NCBI GenBank assembly: GCA_003696875.1
Contig: RFHL01000886.1
Coordinates: forward strand, 1 to 10,390
From: Bacteroidota bacterium
GTDB taxonomy: Bacteria > Bacteroidota > Bacteroidia > J057
Direction of reading: 5' to 3'
DNA: 10,390 nucleotides
Made by a program: the position numbers and the translations under genes
In this document: positions 1 through 6,940 of the stretch, piece by piece
How positions within the stretch are numbered: the stretch's first letter is position 1
Layout of the letters: each line of letters begins with the position of its first letter
The notes under the pieces: model-generated
Database searches by the model: none
Seen by the model: only the letters and a program-made list of their open reading frames with translations
Told to the model about the DNA's origin: nothing

Positions 1-2367
1 AAACTCGCCAATAGCCCCATAGGCATAGTGATTGAACGAGTTCATGCCCACATTCTGAAAGCTGCCGTCGGGCCGGATGCCGTCCCAGCGCTCCCAGATG
101 GTGGTGGCACCCTGCGTGACGGGGTACAGCCAGGAGGGATAGTCCTTGCGCAGCATGAGCTCGTAAGCCAGATCCAGGTAGCCATAGTCGGCCAGCACAT
201 GGCACAGCAGGGGCGTCCCCAAAAATCCTGTGGTCAGGTGACCATAGCTGCGGACATTGTCGGCGAGGCGGGCGGCGGCGGCCGCGCGGCGATCCTCGGG
301 CAAGAGGCCAAAGCTCAGCGCCAGCACATAGGCGGTCTGAGTCGAGGATACCAGCCGTCCACTGGGCGTAACATACTCCCGGCGAAAGGCCGCCACCACC
401 GCCTCATGCAGGCGGGCCCATTCCTGCGCCTCGGCCTCCTTACCCAGTACCTCGGCAGTCCGCCGCAGCAAGTCCACCGAATGGGCAAAAAAGGCCTGGG
501 CGATCAGGTACTTGTCGGTGACGGCCGAGCGGCCGTCGTTGTCGTCGTCCGGCCGGTAAAACAGCCAATCGCCGAAGTGGAACCCGGTATCCCAGACGTA
601 ATCATCCCTGGCCTGATCTCGCATGTAGCCCACCCAAGCCTTCATGCTGGGGTATTGTCGCTCTAGCAGGGCCCGATCGCCATAGCGCACATAGAGATCC
701 CAGGGAATGATGGTCGCCGCATCGGCCCAGCCGGTAGAAGCGCTTTGCTCGTCGTTGAGGACGGTGGGTATCACCCAGGGCACACGCCCATCATCCAACT
801 GATCCAAGGCCAGGTCGCCCAGCCATTTGTCAAAAAAGCTGATCACTTCCATGTTGAAGGCTGCGGTGCGGTTAAAGGCCTGGGCATCGCCCGTCCAGCC
901 AAGGCGCTCGTCCCGCTGGGGGCAGTCGGTGGGCACGTCGAGGAAGTTGCCCCGCTGGCCCCATTGGATGTTGTGCTGCAACTGATTGATCAGGGAATCG
1001 GAGCAGATAAAGTCCCCTGTTATCGCCATGTCTGAGTAGAGGACCAGGGCATCCAGCGCGATGTTTTCGACCGGAATACCCACTACCTTCACGTATCGAA
1101 AGCCCATGAAGGTGAAATGAGGCTGATAGGTCTCCCAATCATCGCTACCCAAAACGTAGGTAACGGTAGCCTCGGCCGAACGCAGGTTGTCGGTATAAAA
1201 ATTGCCATCCTGGTCCAGGACCTCGGCATGGTACAGGCGCAGGGTATCTCCGGGCTGTCCCTTGGCCCGGAAGCGCACCACGCCGGTCAGGTTTTGCCCC
1301 AGATCAATCACCTGCTCACCCGCCGGGGTGCGAAAGACCTCCACCGGTGACAGGGTATCCATGGCCCGCACAAAGGGCCCCTCCTGTGCCACCACCTCAC
1401 CGGGATAGGTGTGGCTGACCACGCCGGTCCAGTTCTCCGTGTCGTAGCCCGGCCGGGTCCAGCCGGCCAGGTCCTTGCCTGCATCATATAGCTCACCGTT
1501 ATAAATATCACTGCGGCGAATGGGCCCCTGATCGCTGGCACGCCAGGATTCATCGCTGCCGATCACGGTTCGGCTGCCGTCGGTGTGGATGACCTCCAGC
1601 TGCGCCCGCAGCGCGAGGCGCTCGCCGTAGAAATTGCGGCGGGCCCGGAATCCGATGTACCCCCGATACCAGCCGTCACCCAGGGTGACGCCCAGGGCAT
1701 TTTCGCCCCGCTGCACCGCCTCGGTCACATCAAAGGTCTGATACTGAACCCGGGATTTGTAGGCCGTCCAGCCAGGGGTAAAAAAAGCATCCCCTACCCG
1801 CTCACCATTGATAAAGGCTTCGTATAGGCCCAGGGCACTGATATAGAGGCGGGCCCGGGCCACAGGCTTTTTCAGCTCGAATCCCCGCCGCAGATAGGCG
1901 GCGGGCGGCGAATCCTCGGTCCGCGGTGTCCAGTCCGGGCTGATCCAGCCGGCGGTCCAGCCGGCTTCACCCAGGCCCATCTCCCAGTGGGCGTAGGCAC
2001 TCCAGTCGGAGCGGGCACCCGCGGCATCCCAGATGCGTACCCGCCAGCGATAGGCCGTCTTGGCCTTTAGGGCCGGGCCACCATAAGCGACCAGGTGTGA
2101 CTGGCTGGAGGAGACCTTGCCGGTCTCCCAAACCGCCTGCCAGCGGTCCCGCTGCGGGCTGACCTGGGCCTGTACTTCGATTTCGTAAGCAGTTTGGCTA
2201 AGGTTGTGGCCTGGTCCCTGCAATTTCCAGGAAAAACGCGGAGCCTGCACCTCCGTACCTAAGGGGGCTGTACGATGCTCATGGCGCAAGTCGTAGACCG
2301 AGAGCGATTGGCTCCAGAGCGCTGTGGGCAGCAGACACAGCAAAAGCAAGCTACATAGTCCTTTCAT
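1..2367 (-). CDS. Alpha-L-rhamnosidase, glycoside hydrolase family 78, secreted; C-terminus cut by window edge
   Basis: This enzyme removes terminal alpha-L-rhamnose from plant or microbial polysaccharides and glycosides by the inverting GH78 mechanism. The frame is open for 789 codons from the ATG at 2367 to base 1, so the missing part is C-terminal (probably the last beta-sandwich; family members are usually 850-1100 residues). Residues 1-18 form a signal peptide (MKGL, then a leucine-rich core ending ALWS), so it should act in the periplasm or outside the cell. Next come an Ig/Fn3-like segment (about 20-135, with the family phrase PRFSW), the N-terminal rhamnosidase domain (about 145-325, INGERVGD near 186), a concanavalin-like domain (about 345-430, IDLGQNLTG) and the (alpha/alpha)6 catalytic barrel from about 440. 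The hallmark DCPQRDERLGWTGD is at 481-494; E487 is the likely general acid. The window ends in SFNHYAYGAIGEF, where E788 matches the usual general base. No frameshift is seen. The family call is very secure; the natural substrate is unknown. Confidence 0.95.
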   Translation of the reverse strand, partial: MKGLCSLLLLCLLPTALWSQSLSVYDLRHEHRTAPLGTEVQAPRFSWKLQGPGHNLSQTAYEIEVQAQVSPQRDRWQAVWETGKVSSSQSHLVAYGGPALKAKTAYRWRVRIWDAAGARSDWSAYAHWEMGLGEAGWTAGWISPDWTPRTEDSPPAAYLRRGFELKKPVARARLYISALGLYEAFINGERVGDAFFTPGWTAYKSRVQYQTFDVTEAVQRGENALGVTLGDGWYRGYIGFRARRNFYGERLALRAQLEVIHTDGSRTVIGSDESWRASDQGPIRRSDIYNGELYDAGKDLAGWTRPGYDTENWTGVVSHTYPGEVVAQEGPFVRAMDTLSPVEVFRTPAGEQVIDLGQNLTGVVRFRAKGQPGDTLRLYHAEVLDQDGNFYTDNLRSAEATVTYVLGSDDWETYQPHFTFMGFRYVKVVGIPVENIALDALVLYSDMAITGDFICSDSLINQLQHNIQWGQRGNFLDVPTDCPQRDERLGWTGDAQAFNRTAAFNMEVISFFDKWLGDLALDQLDDGRVPWVIPTVLNDEQSASTGWADAATIIPWDLYVRYGDRALLERQYPSMKAWVGYMRDQARDDYVWDTGFHFGDWLFYRPDDDNDGRSAVTDKYLIAQAFFAHSVDLLRRTAEVLGKEAEAQEWARLHEAVVAAFRREYVTPSGRLVSSTQTAYVLALSFGLLPEDRRAAAAARLADNVRSYGHLTTGFLGTPLLCHVLADYGYLDLAYELMLRKDYPSWLYPVTQGATTIWERWDGIRPDGSFQNVGMNSFNHYAYGAIGEF

Positions 2368-2404
2368 AGGTTTGAATTAGGCGTGGTAGGCAGCAAGGGC
2401 CACA

Positions 2405-2416
2405 TGAGACGTCTCA
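2405..2416. repeat. Perfect 12-bp palindrome in divergent intergenic region
   Basis: TGAGACGTCTCA is its own reverse complement. A CACAT pentamer overlaps or abuts each end (2401-2405 and 2415-2419). It lies between the rhamnosidase start and the candidate promoter, so it could be an operator for a dimeric regulator of the rhamnosidase gene, or part of a dispersed repeat. No regulator gene is visible nearby. Confidence 0.45.
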
Positions 2417-2419
2417 CAT

Positions 2420-2438
2420 AGACCGCTCGCAGCGGTCT
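2420..2438. repeat. Hairpin with 8-bp perfect stem in divergent intergenic region
   Basis: AGACCGCT and AGCGGTCT form an 8-bp perfect stem around a CGC loop; TTT follows on the plus strand. It would sit at the very 5' end of the rhamnosidase transcript if the candidate promoter is right. Possible roles are 5'-end mRNA stabilisation, an operator half, or a dispersed repeat. The T-run is too short for a convincing terminator. Confidence 0.5.
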
Positions 2439-2442
2439 TTCC

Positions 2443-2473
2443 CAAACCTATCCATTTTTCTACAAAATCTAAA
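2443..2473 (-). promoter_or_regulatory. Candidate Bacteroidota-type promoter for the rhamnosidase gene
   Basis: Read on the minus strand, TAGGTTTG at 2450-2443 matches the Bacteroidota -7 element TAnnTTTG exactly. A TTTA at 2473-2470, one mismatch from the -33 element TTTG, lies 19 bases upstream, which is the expected spacing. Transcription would start near 2437, giving a leader of about 70 bases that begins with the hairpin at 2438-2420. This rests on motif matching only and assumes a Bacteroidota host. Confidence 0.35.
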
Positions 2474-2599
2474 CCGCTCCCTCCTGCCTCAACCCCCGGC
2501 TTTCCTTTGCCGTACTATACAGGAGCATCCGCCTTTTTTACCCCTCATTGCTTTTTTCACCCCACCTCATCCCGGTGGGTACACCTCAATTATTCTCCC

Positions 2600-3970
2600 A
2601 TGTCACAACCTTCCCTCACCCATCAACTCCTGCTTGACAACGCCTACTTCCTGAGTAAGGACCAACAGGCAAGCCCCTCTCATTACCTGTATTTGTCTTT
2701 TCAGGCCGCTACCGCCCCTCAGAACAAGGACCGCCTGCCGCTCAACCTCTCGCTCGTCCTGGATCGCAGCGGGTCCATGTCTTCTGAAGACAAGCTCGGT
2801 TTTGTCAAACAAGCGGCAAGCTTTGTGGCGCGCAACCTCCTCCCCACGGACCACCTCTCGGTGGTCCAGTATGACAGCGAGGTACAGACCCTTTTTCCTC
2901 AAACGGCCCTGCAATCGTCTCAAAATCTTCTGAAACGGATCCAGTCGATTCAACCTGGGGGGATGACCAATCTGAGCGGCGGCATGCTAGAGGGTTACCG
3001 GCAGGTCAGCCAAACAGAGACCCGCCAGAACATGGTCAACCGGGTGCTGCTCCTTTCCGATGGACTTGCCAACCAGGGCATCACGGACCCCGCCAAGCTC
3101 AAGGAGATTGCCCGGCGAAGGGCCGCCGAAGAGCGGGTTTCGCTCTCCACCTTCGGGGTTGGCAGCCACTTCAGCGAGGAATTGATGATGCAGCTGGCCG
3201 AATATGGGAATGGTACCTATTACTTCATCGGCAGCCCAGATGACATCCCTACCATTTTTGCGGCGGAGCTGAAGGACCTGCTTGCCGTCGTGGCCCAAAA
3301 CCTGACCGTCGAACTCCACTACCCGGCCACCCAGGTGGCCTTTGTGCAGGCTGAAGGCCTGCCCCACCAGCACCAGCCAGGGCAGCTGACCTTCTCGCTA
3401 GGGGACATTTTCTCCGCGGAGGAAAAAGCCAGCCTGATGCAGTTTCGTCGCCTCGCAGAGGCCCCCGTCGGGCCGGTTTCCTTCCGACTCGTCTACCGCT
3501 TTCAAGATGTGCTGGACCTGCCCGTGAGCCGGGAATCGGAAAGCAGCATCCTGCTGCAACCCACTGAAGACGCCACCCTCTATGCCCGCAGCCAGCAGCC
3601 TCGGGTGCTGGAGCAGGTCGCGGTCTTTGAAGCCAACCGCCGCTATGCCCGCGGCGTGAAACTCGCCCAAAGGCGACGCTTTGCCGAGGCCCGGGAATTG
3701 GTCACGGACTTGCTGAGCTATCTCGACCACCAACGCAAGGTTTTTCCCGAATCGGCCGAGCTCGAGGCCCTCTACCCGCAGGTGAAGCAGTTGATGGAAG
3801 AACTCAAGACCATGGAAAGCTGGGATGCCGAGGCCATGGAGATGAGCCATAAGCACCACAGCGCGAGCGCCTACTATGCTCGCTCCAAAAAGGCCGAGAG
3901 TAAGTCGGGTATGCGACGTATGCAATACATGAAGGAGATGGAGCGCGGCAGCCGGAATAAAGAGGAATAG
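2600..3970 (+). CDS. von Willebrand factor type A domain protein with intact MIDAS, cytoplasmic
   Basis: This is a 456-residue protein with one vWA domain at about 46-230. The MIDAS metal site is complete: DRSGS gives D55, S57 and S59, T123 lies in GGMTNL, and D154 in LLSDG. Such domains bind a divalent ion and a protein ligand and usually serve as scaffolds; relatives are often annotated as Ca-activated chloride channel-like (YfbK-type) proteins. The middle part (about 235-340) looks like the beta-rich extension that follows vWA in this group. The C-terminal third is helical and charged and ends in a very basic and acidic tail (KMESWDAE to RGSRNKEE). No signal peptide or membrane segment is seen. 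The ATG at 2600 was chosen because the 31 residues added by an upstream TTG (2507) look like translated spacer. The partner and process are unknown; no MoxR-type ATPase gene lies beside it. Confidence 0.85.
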   Translation: MSQPSLTHQLLLDNAYFLSKDQQASPSHYLYLSFQAATAPQNKDRLPLNLSLVLDRSGSMSSEDKLGFVKQAASFVARNLLPTDHLSVVQYDSEVQTLFPQTALQSSQNLLKRIQSIQPGGMTNLSGGMLEGYRQVSQTETRQNMVNRVLLLSDGLANQGITDPAKLKEIARRRAAEERVSLSTFGVGSHFSEELMMQLAEYGNGTYYFIGSPDDIPTIFAAELKDLLAVVAQNLTVELHYPATQVAFVQAEGLPHQHQPGQLTFSLGDIFSAEEKASLMQFRRLAEAPVGPVSFRLVYRFQDVLDLPVSRESESSILLQPTEDATLYARSQQPRVLEQVAVFEANRRYARGVKLAQRRRFAEARELVTDLLSYLDHQRKVFPESAELEALYPQVKQLMEELKTMESWDAEAMEMSHKHHSASAYYARSKKAESKSGMRRMQYMKEMERGSRNKEE

Positions 3971-4022
3971 AGCTGGAAAAAAAATCCTGATCCTCGGGGG
4001 TTCACCAATCCTTTAGCTACGA

Positions 4023-4050
4023 ACAAGCCGCCCCGATGGGGGCGGCTTGT
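4023..4050. terminator. Strong bidirectional-type hairpin between convergent genes
   Basis: A perfect 12-bp stem (arms 4023-4034 and 4039-4050, core AAGCCGCCCC / GGGGCGGCTT) encloses a GATG loop. It starts 52 bases after the vWA gene stop and ends one base before the stop codon of the convergent FAD protein gene. The flanking T-runs are weak (TCATTTCTT on the plus side), but position and stability fit transcription termination for both genes. Confidence 0.8.
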
Positions 4051-4051
4051 G

Positions 4052-5617
4052 TCATTTCTTCGCCAGCGTCGCGACCGCCGCCCGGGCACAGGCCTCCCCA
4101 TCCAGGGCCGCCGACATGATGCCGCCGGCATAGCCGGCGCCTTCCCCGCAGGGAAAAAGGCCCGCTACCCGCGGGTGCTGCCGGCTGAGCCGGTCGCGTG
4201 GAATCCGCACCGGAGAAGACGTGCGCGACTCTACGCCCAGCACCACGGCTTCCTCGGTCAGGTAGCCCTTCATCATCCGGCCAAACTGCCGGAAGCCCTG
4301 CTGCATGCGGCGATAGATAAAATCCGGTAACACTTCACCCAATTCCACCGAACGGATGCCAGGCAAATAGGACGTACCCGGCAGATCGGTCGAGAGTCGA
4401 CCTTTCACAAAATCCGTCAGACGCTGGGCCGGCGCCACCTGCCTGCCGCCGCCGGCGGCAAAGGCCTGCTGCTCAACCCGGGATTGGAAATCCATGGCTG
4501 CCAGAGGATTGGCCTCCACCCCGGGAAAGTCACTCAGCTGTAACTCCACCACCATGCCACTATTGGCGTAGGGCGAATTGCGTTTGGAAGGGGACCAGCC
4601 ATTGACAACCACCTCGCCCTCGGCGGTGGCCGCCGGACAGATGATGCCACCTGGGCACATACAAAAAGAGTACACGCCCCGCTCCTCCACCTGCCGCACC
4701 AGGCTGTAAGCCGCCGCTGGCAGATTGGGGTGGCGCTCGGTGCCACAGTGGTACTGGATCTGATCAATCAGCGCCTGCGGATGCTCCACTCGCAGGCCAA
4801 GCGCAAAGGGTTTTGCCTCAATGGCGATGCCCGTCTCGTAGAGCAGGCGAAACACATCCCGGGCCGAATGGCCCGTCGCGAGAATCAGGGCCTGTACCGG
4901 CAACCAGGTATCTCCCCGGATTTGCAGGGCTTTCAGGACCCCGGCTTCCACCCGGAGCCCCGTCAGGCGGGTCTGGAAGTGGATCTCGCCACCGCAGGCA
5001 AGGATATAGGCCCGCATCTGCTCGATGATCTTGGGCAACTTGTTGGTGCCGATATGCGGATGCGCATCAACCAGAATATCGGGGGTCGCCCCAAACTGCA
5101 CCAGGGTCTCCAGCGCGCGGCGGGTATCGCCCCGCTTGGTGGAGCGGGTGTAAAGCTTGCCGTCGGAGAAGGTCCCAGCCCCCCCTTCGCCAAAGCAATA
5201 GTTGCTGTCGGGATCGACGCGGCCTTCGCGGGTGATCGCCGCGAGATCGCGGCGACGGGGACGCACGGCCTTGCCCCGATCAATGAGAACAGGCTTATAA
5301 CCCAACTGGATCAATTCCAGCGCAGCAAAGAGGCCGCCCGGTCCCATACCCACGATGTGCACCTCCGGTGCAGAAGCGACATTGGGCGCATCGCGTTCAG
5401 CAGCGAGGGGACCTTCGGGCCGGGGGCTGTCCCAGACCTCAAGCCGCAGCACAAAATGCGGCCGCCTGCGCCGGCGGGCGTCAATGGAGCGCCGCAGGAT
5501 CTGCCAGGCCACCACTTCCCGGGGCGAACAGCCCAGGGCCTGGGCCGCCGCCTGCCGGATGGCCTCCGGCTGATCCAGTTGCTCCGGCGGCAGGTTTATG
5601 GTGCAGGTTTGGGACAT
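4052..5617 (-). CDS. FAD-dependent oxidoreductase-like protein, COG2509 type, function not established
   Basis: This is a 521-residue flavoprotein. The N-terminal ~80 residues form a small domain that precedes the Rossmann fold in this family. A dinucleotide-binding loop follows (HIVGMGPGG, glycines in 90-95), then a long conserved block NYCFGEGGAGTFSDGKL at 140-156, typical of these uncharacterised proteins annotated as FAD-dependent or NAD(P)/FAD-dependent dehydrogenases. A second family block, VYSFCMCPGG, lies near 315-325. The C-terminus carries the FAD-closing motif LFPCGEGAGYAGGIMSAA near 485-505. Length and all blocks are intact, with no signal peptide, so it is probably cytoplasmic. 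The substrate is unknown to me. It lies 120 bases downstream of cysD on the same strand, but repeats in the gap make co-transcription uncertain. The start is the ATG at 5617, giving the usual MS-initiated N-terminus. Confidence 0.88.
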   Translation of the reverse strand: MSQTCTINLPPEQLDQPEAIRQAAAQALGCSPREVVAWQILRRSIDARRRRRPHFVLRLEVWDSPRPEGPLAAERDAPNVASAPEVHIVGMGPGGLFAALELIQLGYKPVLIDRGKAVRPRRRDLAAITREGRVDPDSNYCFGEGGAGTFSDGKLYTRSTKRGDTRRALETLVQFGATPDILVDAHPHIGTNKLPKIIEQMRAYILACGGEIHFQTRLTGLRVEAGVLKALQIRGDTWLPVQALILATGHSARDVFRLLYETGIAIEAKPFALGLRVEHPQALIDQIQYHCGTERHPNLPAAAYSLVRQVEERGVYSFCMCPGGIICPAATAEGEVVVNGWSPSKRNSPYANSGMVVELQLSDFPGVEANPLAAMDFQSRVEQQAFAAGGGRQVAPAQRLTDFVKGRLSTDLPGTSYLPGIRSVELGEVLPDFIYRRMQQGFRQFGRMMKGYLTEEAVVLGVESRTSSPVRIPRDRLSRQHPRVAGLFPCGEGAGYAGGIMSAALDGEACARAAVATLAKK

Positions 5618-5628
5618 CTTACCCGTTA

Positions 5629-5656
5629 TGTGTTTGCGTGGAGCGTGGTGCGTTTA
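5629..5656. repeat. Short tandem repeat with 7-bp period upstream of the FAD protein gene
   Basis: Four imperfect heptads run from 5629: ATGTGTT, then TGCGTGG, AGCGTGG and TGCGTTT (starts 5629, 5636 minus one base of phase choice, 5642, 5649). The two central units differ at one base. It lies 11 bases upstream of the FAD protein start codon. It resembles the heptanucleotide short tandem repeats known from several bacterial groups. Confidence 0.5.
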
Positions 5657-5690
5657 GGCCGATTCTGGTCCCATCTCACCTCTCGCCTTC

Positions 5691-5724
5691 CTGAGCGCAG
5701 CGAGGTCCCGCTTGCGGGATCGCT
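5691..5724. repeat. Interrupted hairpin downstream of cysD, probable dispersed repeat or weak terminator
   Basis: TCCCGC (5706-5711) and GCGGGA (5714-5719) pair around a TT turn. Outside them AGCGA (5699-5703) pairs with TCGCT (5720-5724), leaving a GG bulge at 5704-5705. The flank CTGAGCGCAG and the following TCTCGACTC resemble the CTGAGCG...CGAAG / CTTCGACT...GCTCAG hairpins that are frequent after genes in Bacteroidota; that likeness is from memory. It begins shortly after the cysD stop, but no T-run follows on the minus strand. Confidence 0.45.
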
Positions 5725-5737
5725 TCTCGACTCTATT

Positions 5738-6640
5738 TCAAAAATACCCTTGCTTTTTGCGGTCTTCCATCGCGGAGTCGGAGCGCTTGTCGTCGGCGCG
5801 GCCGCCGCGTTCGGTCACCCGAGAAGCCGCCACCTCGGCGATAATATCCTCAATATGAGCCGCCTCGGACCGGAAGGCCCCGGTACAGGTGGCATCGCCG
5901 ATGGTGCGAAAGCGGACGGTTTCTTCGGCATAGGTTTCGCCCTCCATCAGGGTGATAAAGGGTGACTCCGCCAGCAAGACGCCATCACGCTCCACCACTT
6001 TGCGACGGTGCGAAAAGTACAGGCCGGGCAGAGGCACCCGCTCTTCCTTCAGGTACATCCACACGTCGAGTTCGGTCCAGTTGGAGAGTGGGAAAACGCG
6101 AAAATGCTCGCCCGGATGCTTGAACCCGTTGAAGAGGTCCCACAGTTCGGGGCGCTGGTTTTTGGGGTCCCATTGGCCAAAGTCGTCTCGATGCGAGAAA
6201 AAGCGCTCTTTGGCACGGGCCTTCTCCTCGTCGCGGCGGCCGCCACCGAGGGCGGCGTCGAATTTGTGCGTCTCAATGGCATCCATGAGCGTAACGCTCT
6301 GAAGGGCATTCCGGCTGGGATTGGGGCCTTTTTCTTCGACTGCCAGGCCCTTGTCGATGCTTTCCTGTACCGAAGCCACGATCAGACGGGCACCCATCTT
6401 TTCGATGAATTTGTCCCGGTAGGCCAGGGTTTCGGGAAAATTGTGGCCCGTATCGACGTGCATGAAGGGAAAGGGAATGGGCGCTGGCCAGAAGGCCTTG
6501 CGCGCCACCCAGGCAAGGGTGATCGAGTCCTTGCCGCCGGAAAACAGCAGTACCGGCCGCGCAAACTGCGCGGCGGTTTCCCGCATGAGGTAGATGGCTT
6601 CGGATTCGAGCTGCCGGATATGAGAGAGGCGATAGTCCAT
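5738..6640 (-). CDS. cysD: Sulfate adenylyltransferase subunit 2 (ATP sulfurylase small subunit)
   Basis: CysD catalyses formation of adenosine 5'-phosphosulfate from ATP and sulfate, normally in a complex with the GTPase CysN, as the first step of sulfate activation for cysteine synthesis or for PAPS-dependent sulfation. The 300-residue length is full. The N-terminal PP-loop of the ATP pyrophosphatase fold is SGGKDS at 34-39. Further family blocks are HVDTGHNFPET, ALGGGRRDEEKARAKER, FPLSNWTELDVW and the C-terminal RGGRADDKRSDSAMEDRKKQ ending in GYF. There is no signal peptide; the protein is cytoplasmic. The start is the ATG at 6640, giving the standard MDYRLSHIRQLE N-terminus. cysN would be expected directly downstream but is not there: the next gene is the FAD protein. 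The partner must lie elsewhere or be replaced. The divergent neighbour is the sugar-nucleotide operon. Confidence 0.96.
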   Translation of the reverse strand: MDYRLSHIRQLESEAIYLMRETAAQFARPVLLFSGGKDSITLAWVARKAFWPAPIPFPFMHVDTGHNFPETLAYRDKFIEKMGARLIVASVQESIDKGLAVEEKGPNPSRNALQSVTLMDAIETHKFDAALGGGRRDEEKARAKERFFSHRDDFGQWDPKNQRPELWDLFNGFKHPGEHFRVFPLSNWTELDVWMYLKEERVPLPGLYFSHRRKVVERDGVLLAESPFITLMEGETYAEETVRFRTIGDATCTGAFRSEAAHIEDIIAEVAASRVTERGGRADDKRSDSAMEDRKKQGYF

Positions 6641-6940
6641 AGGAATCGATTGGGGCCTTCAGGCGTAGAATGGGCGAAAATAGAGAATTCTGCGACAAGA
6701 GTGAAAAGGCCCAACCGGCGCCCCGACACAAATCAACGCATTTCCCTTCCTGGGCTCCTGCCCGGCGGAAAGGCCGGCCGAAAAGCGGCTGGCATCCTGG
6801 CCTAATCTTGCTTTACCAGCCTACACTTTACACGATATTGAAGCAAATCTTACATCCCAGCCGGGACGCGCTTTACAGCTATTTGATTTATTGTGTTTAT
6901 TTGCCCAACCCAAACACCCCAATCTATCCTGCCGGTATTT
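6641..6940. other. Divergent intergenic region between cysD and the nucleotidyltransferase gene
   Basis: These 300 bases must hold the promoters of both flanking genes. I find no convincing TTTG / TAnnTTTG pair on either strand, no recognisable riboswitch and no tRNA. The right third (about 6810-6935) is clearly more AT-rich than the left and more likely to hold the promoter of the plus-strand operon. Small self-complementary pieces are present, such as GGCCGGCC near 6773 and TCCCAGCCGGGA near 6854, but none is long enough to name. Confidence 0.5.

Noticed and set aside
1..2367. Several plus-strand frames inside the rhamnosidase region, such as 28-666 and 745-1035
   Set aside because: The minus strand reads through continuously as a GH78 enzyme with catalytic motifs; the plus frames are antisense shadows.
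2507..2599. TTG start adding 31 residues to the vWA protein
   Set aside because: The added residues are rich in Phe, His and Pro without family likeness, and ATG at 2600 gives a plausible N-terminus.
4730..5965. 411-codon plus-strand frame opposite the flavoprotein and cysD genes
   Set aside because: It spans two well-supported genes and their spacer in antisense and shows no domain.
6893..6940. GTG start adding 16 residues to the nucleotidyltransferase
   Set aside because: The extra residues do not resemble a CBS N-terminus and the ATG at 6941 starts just before the domain.
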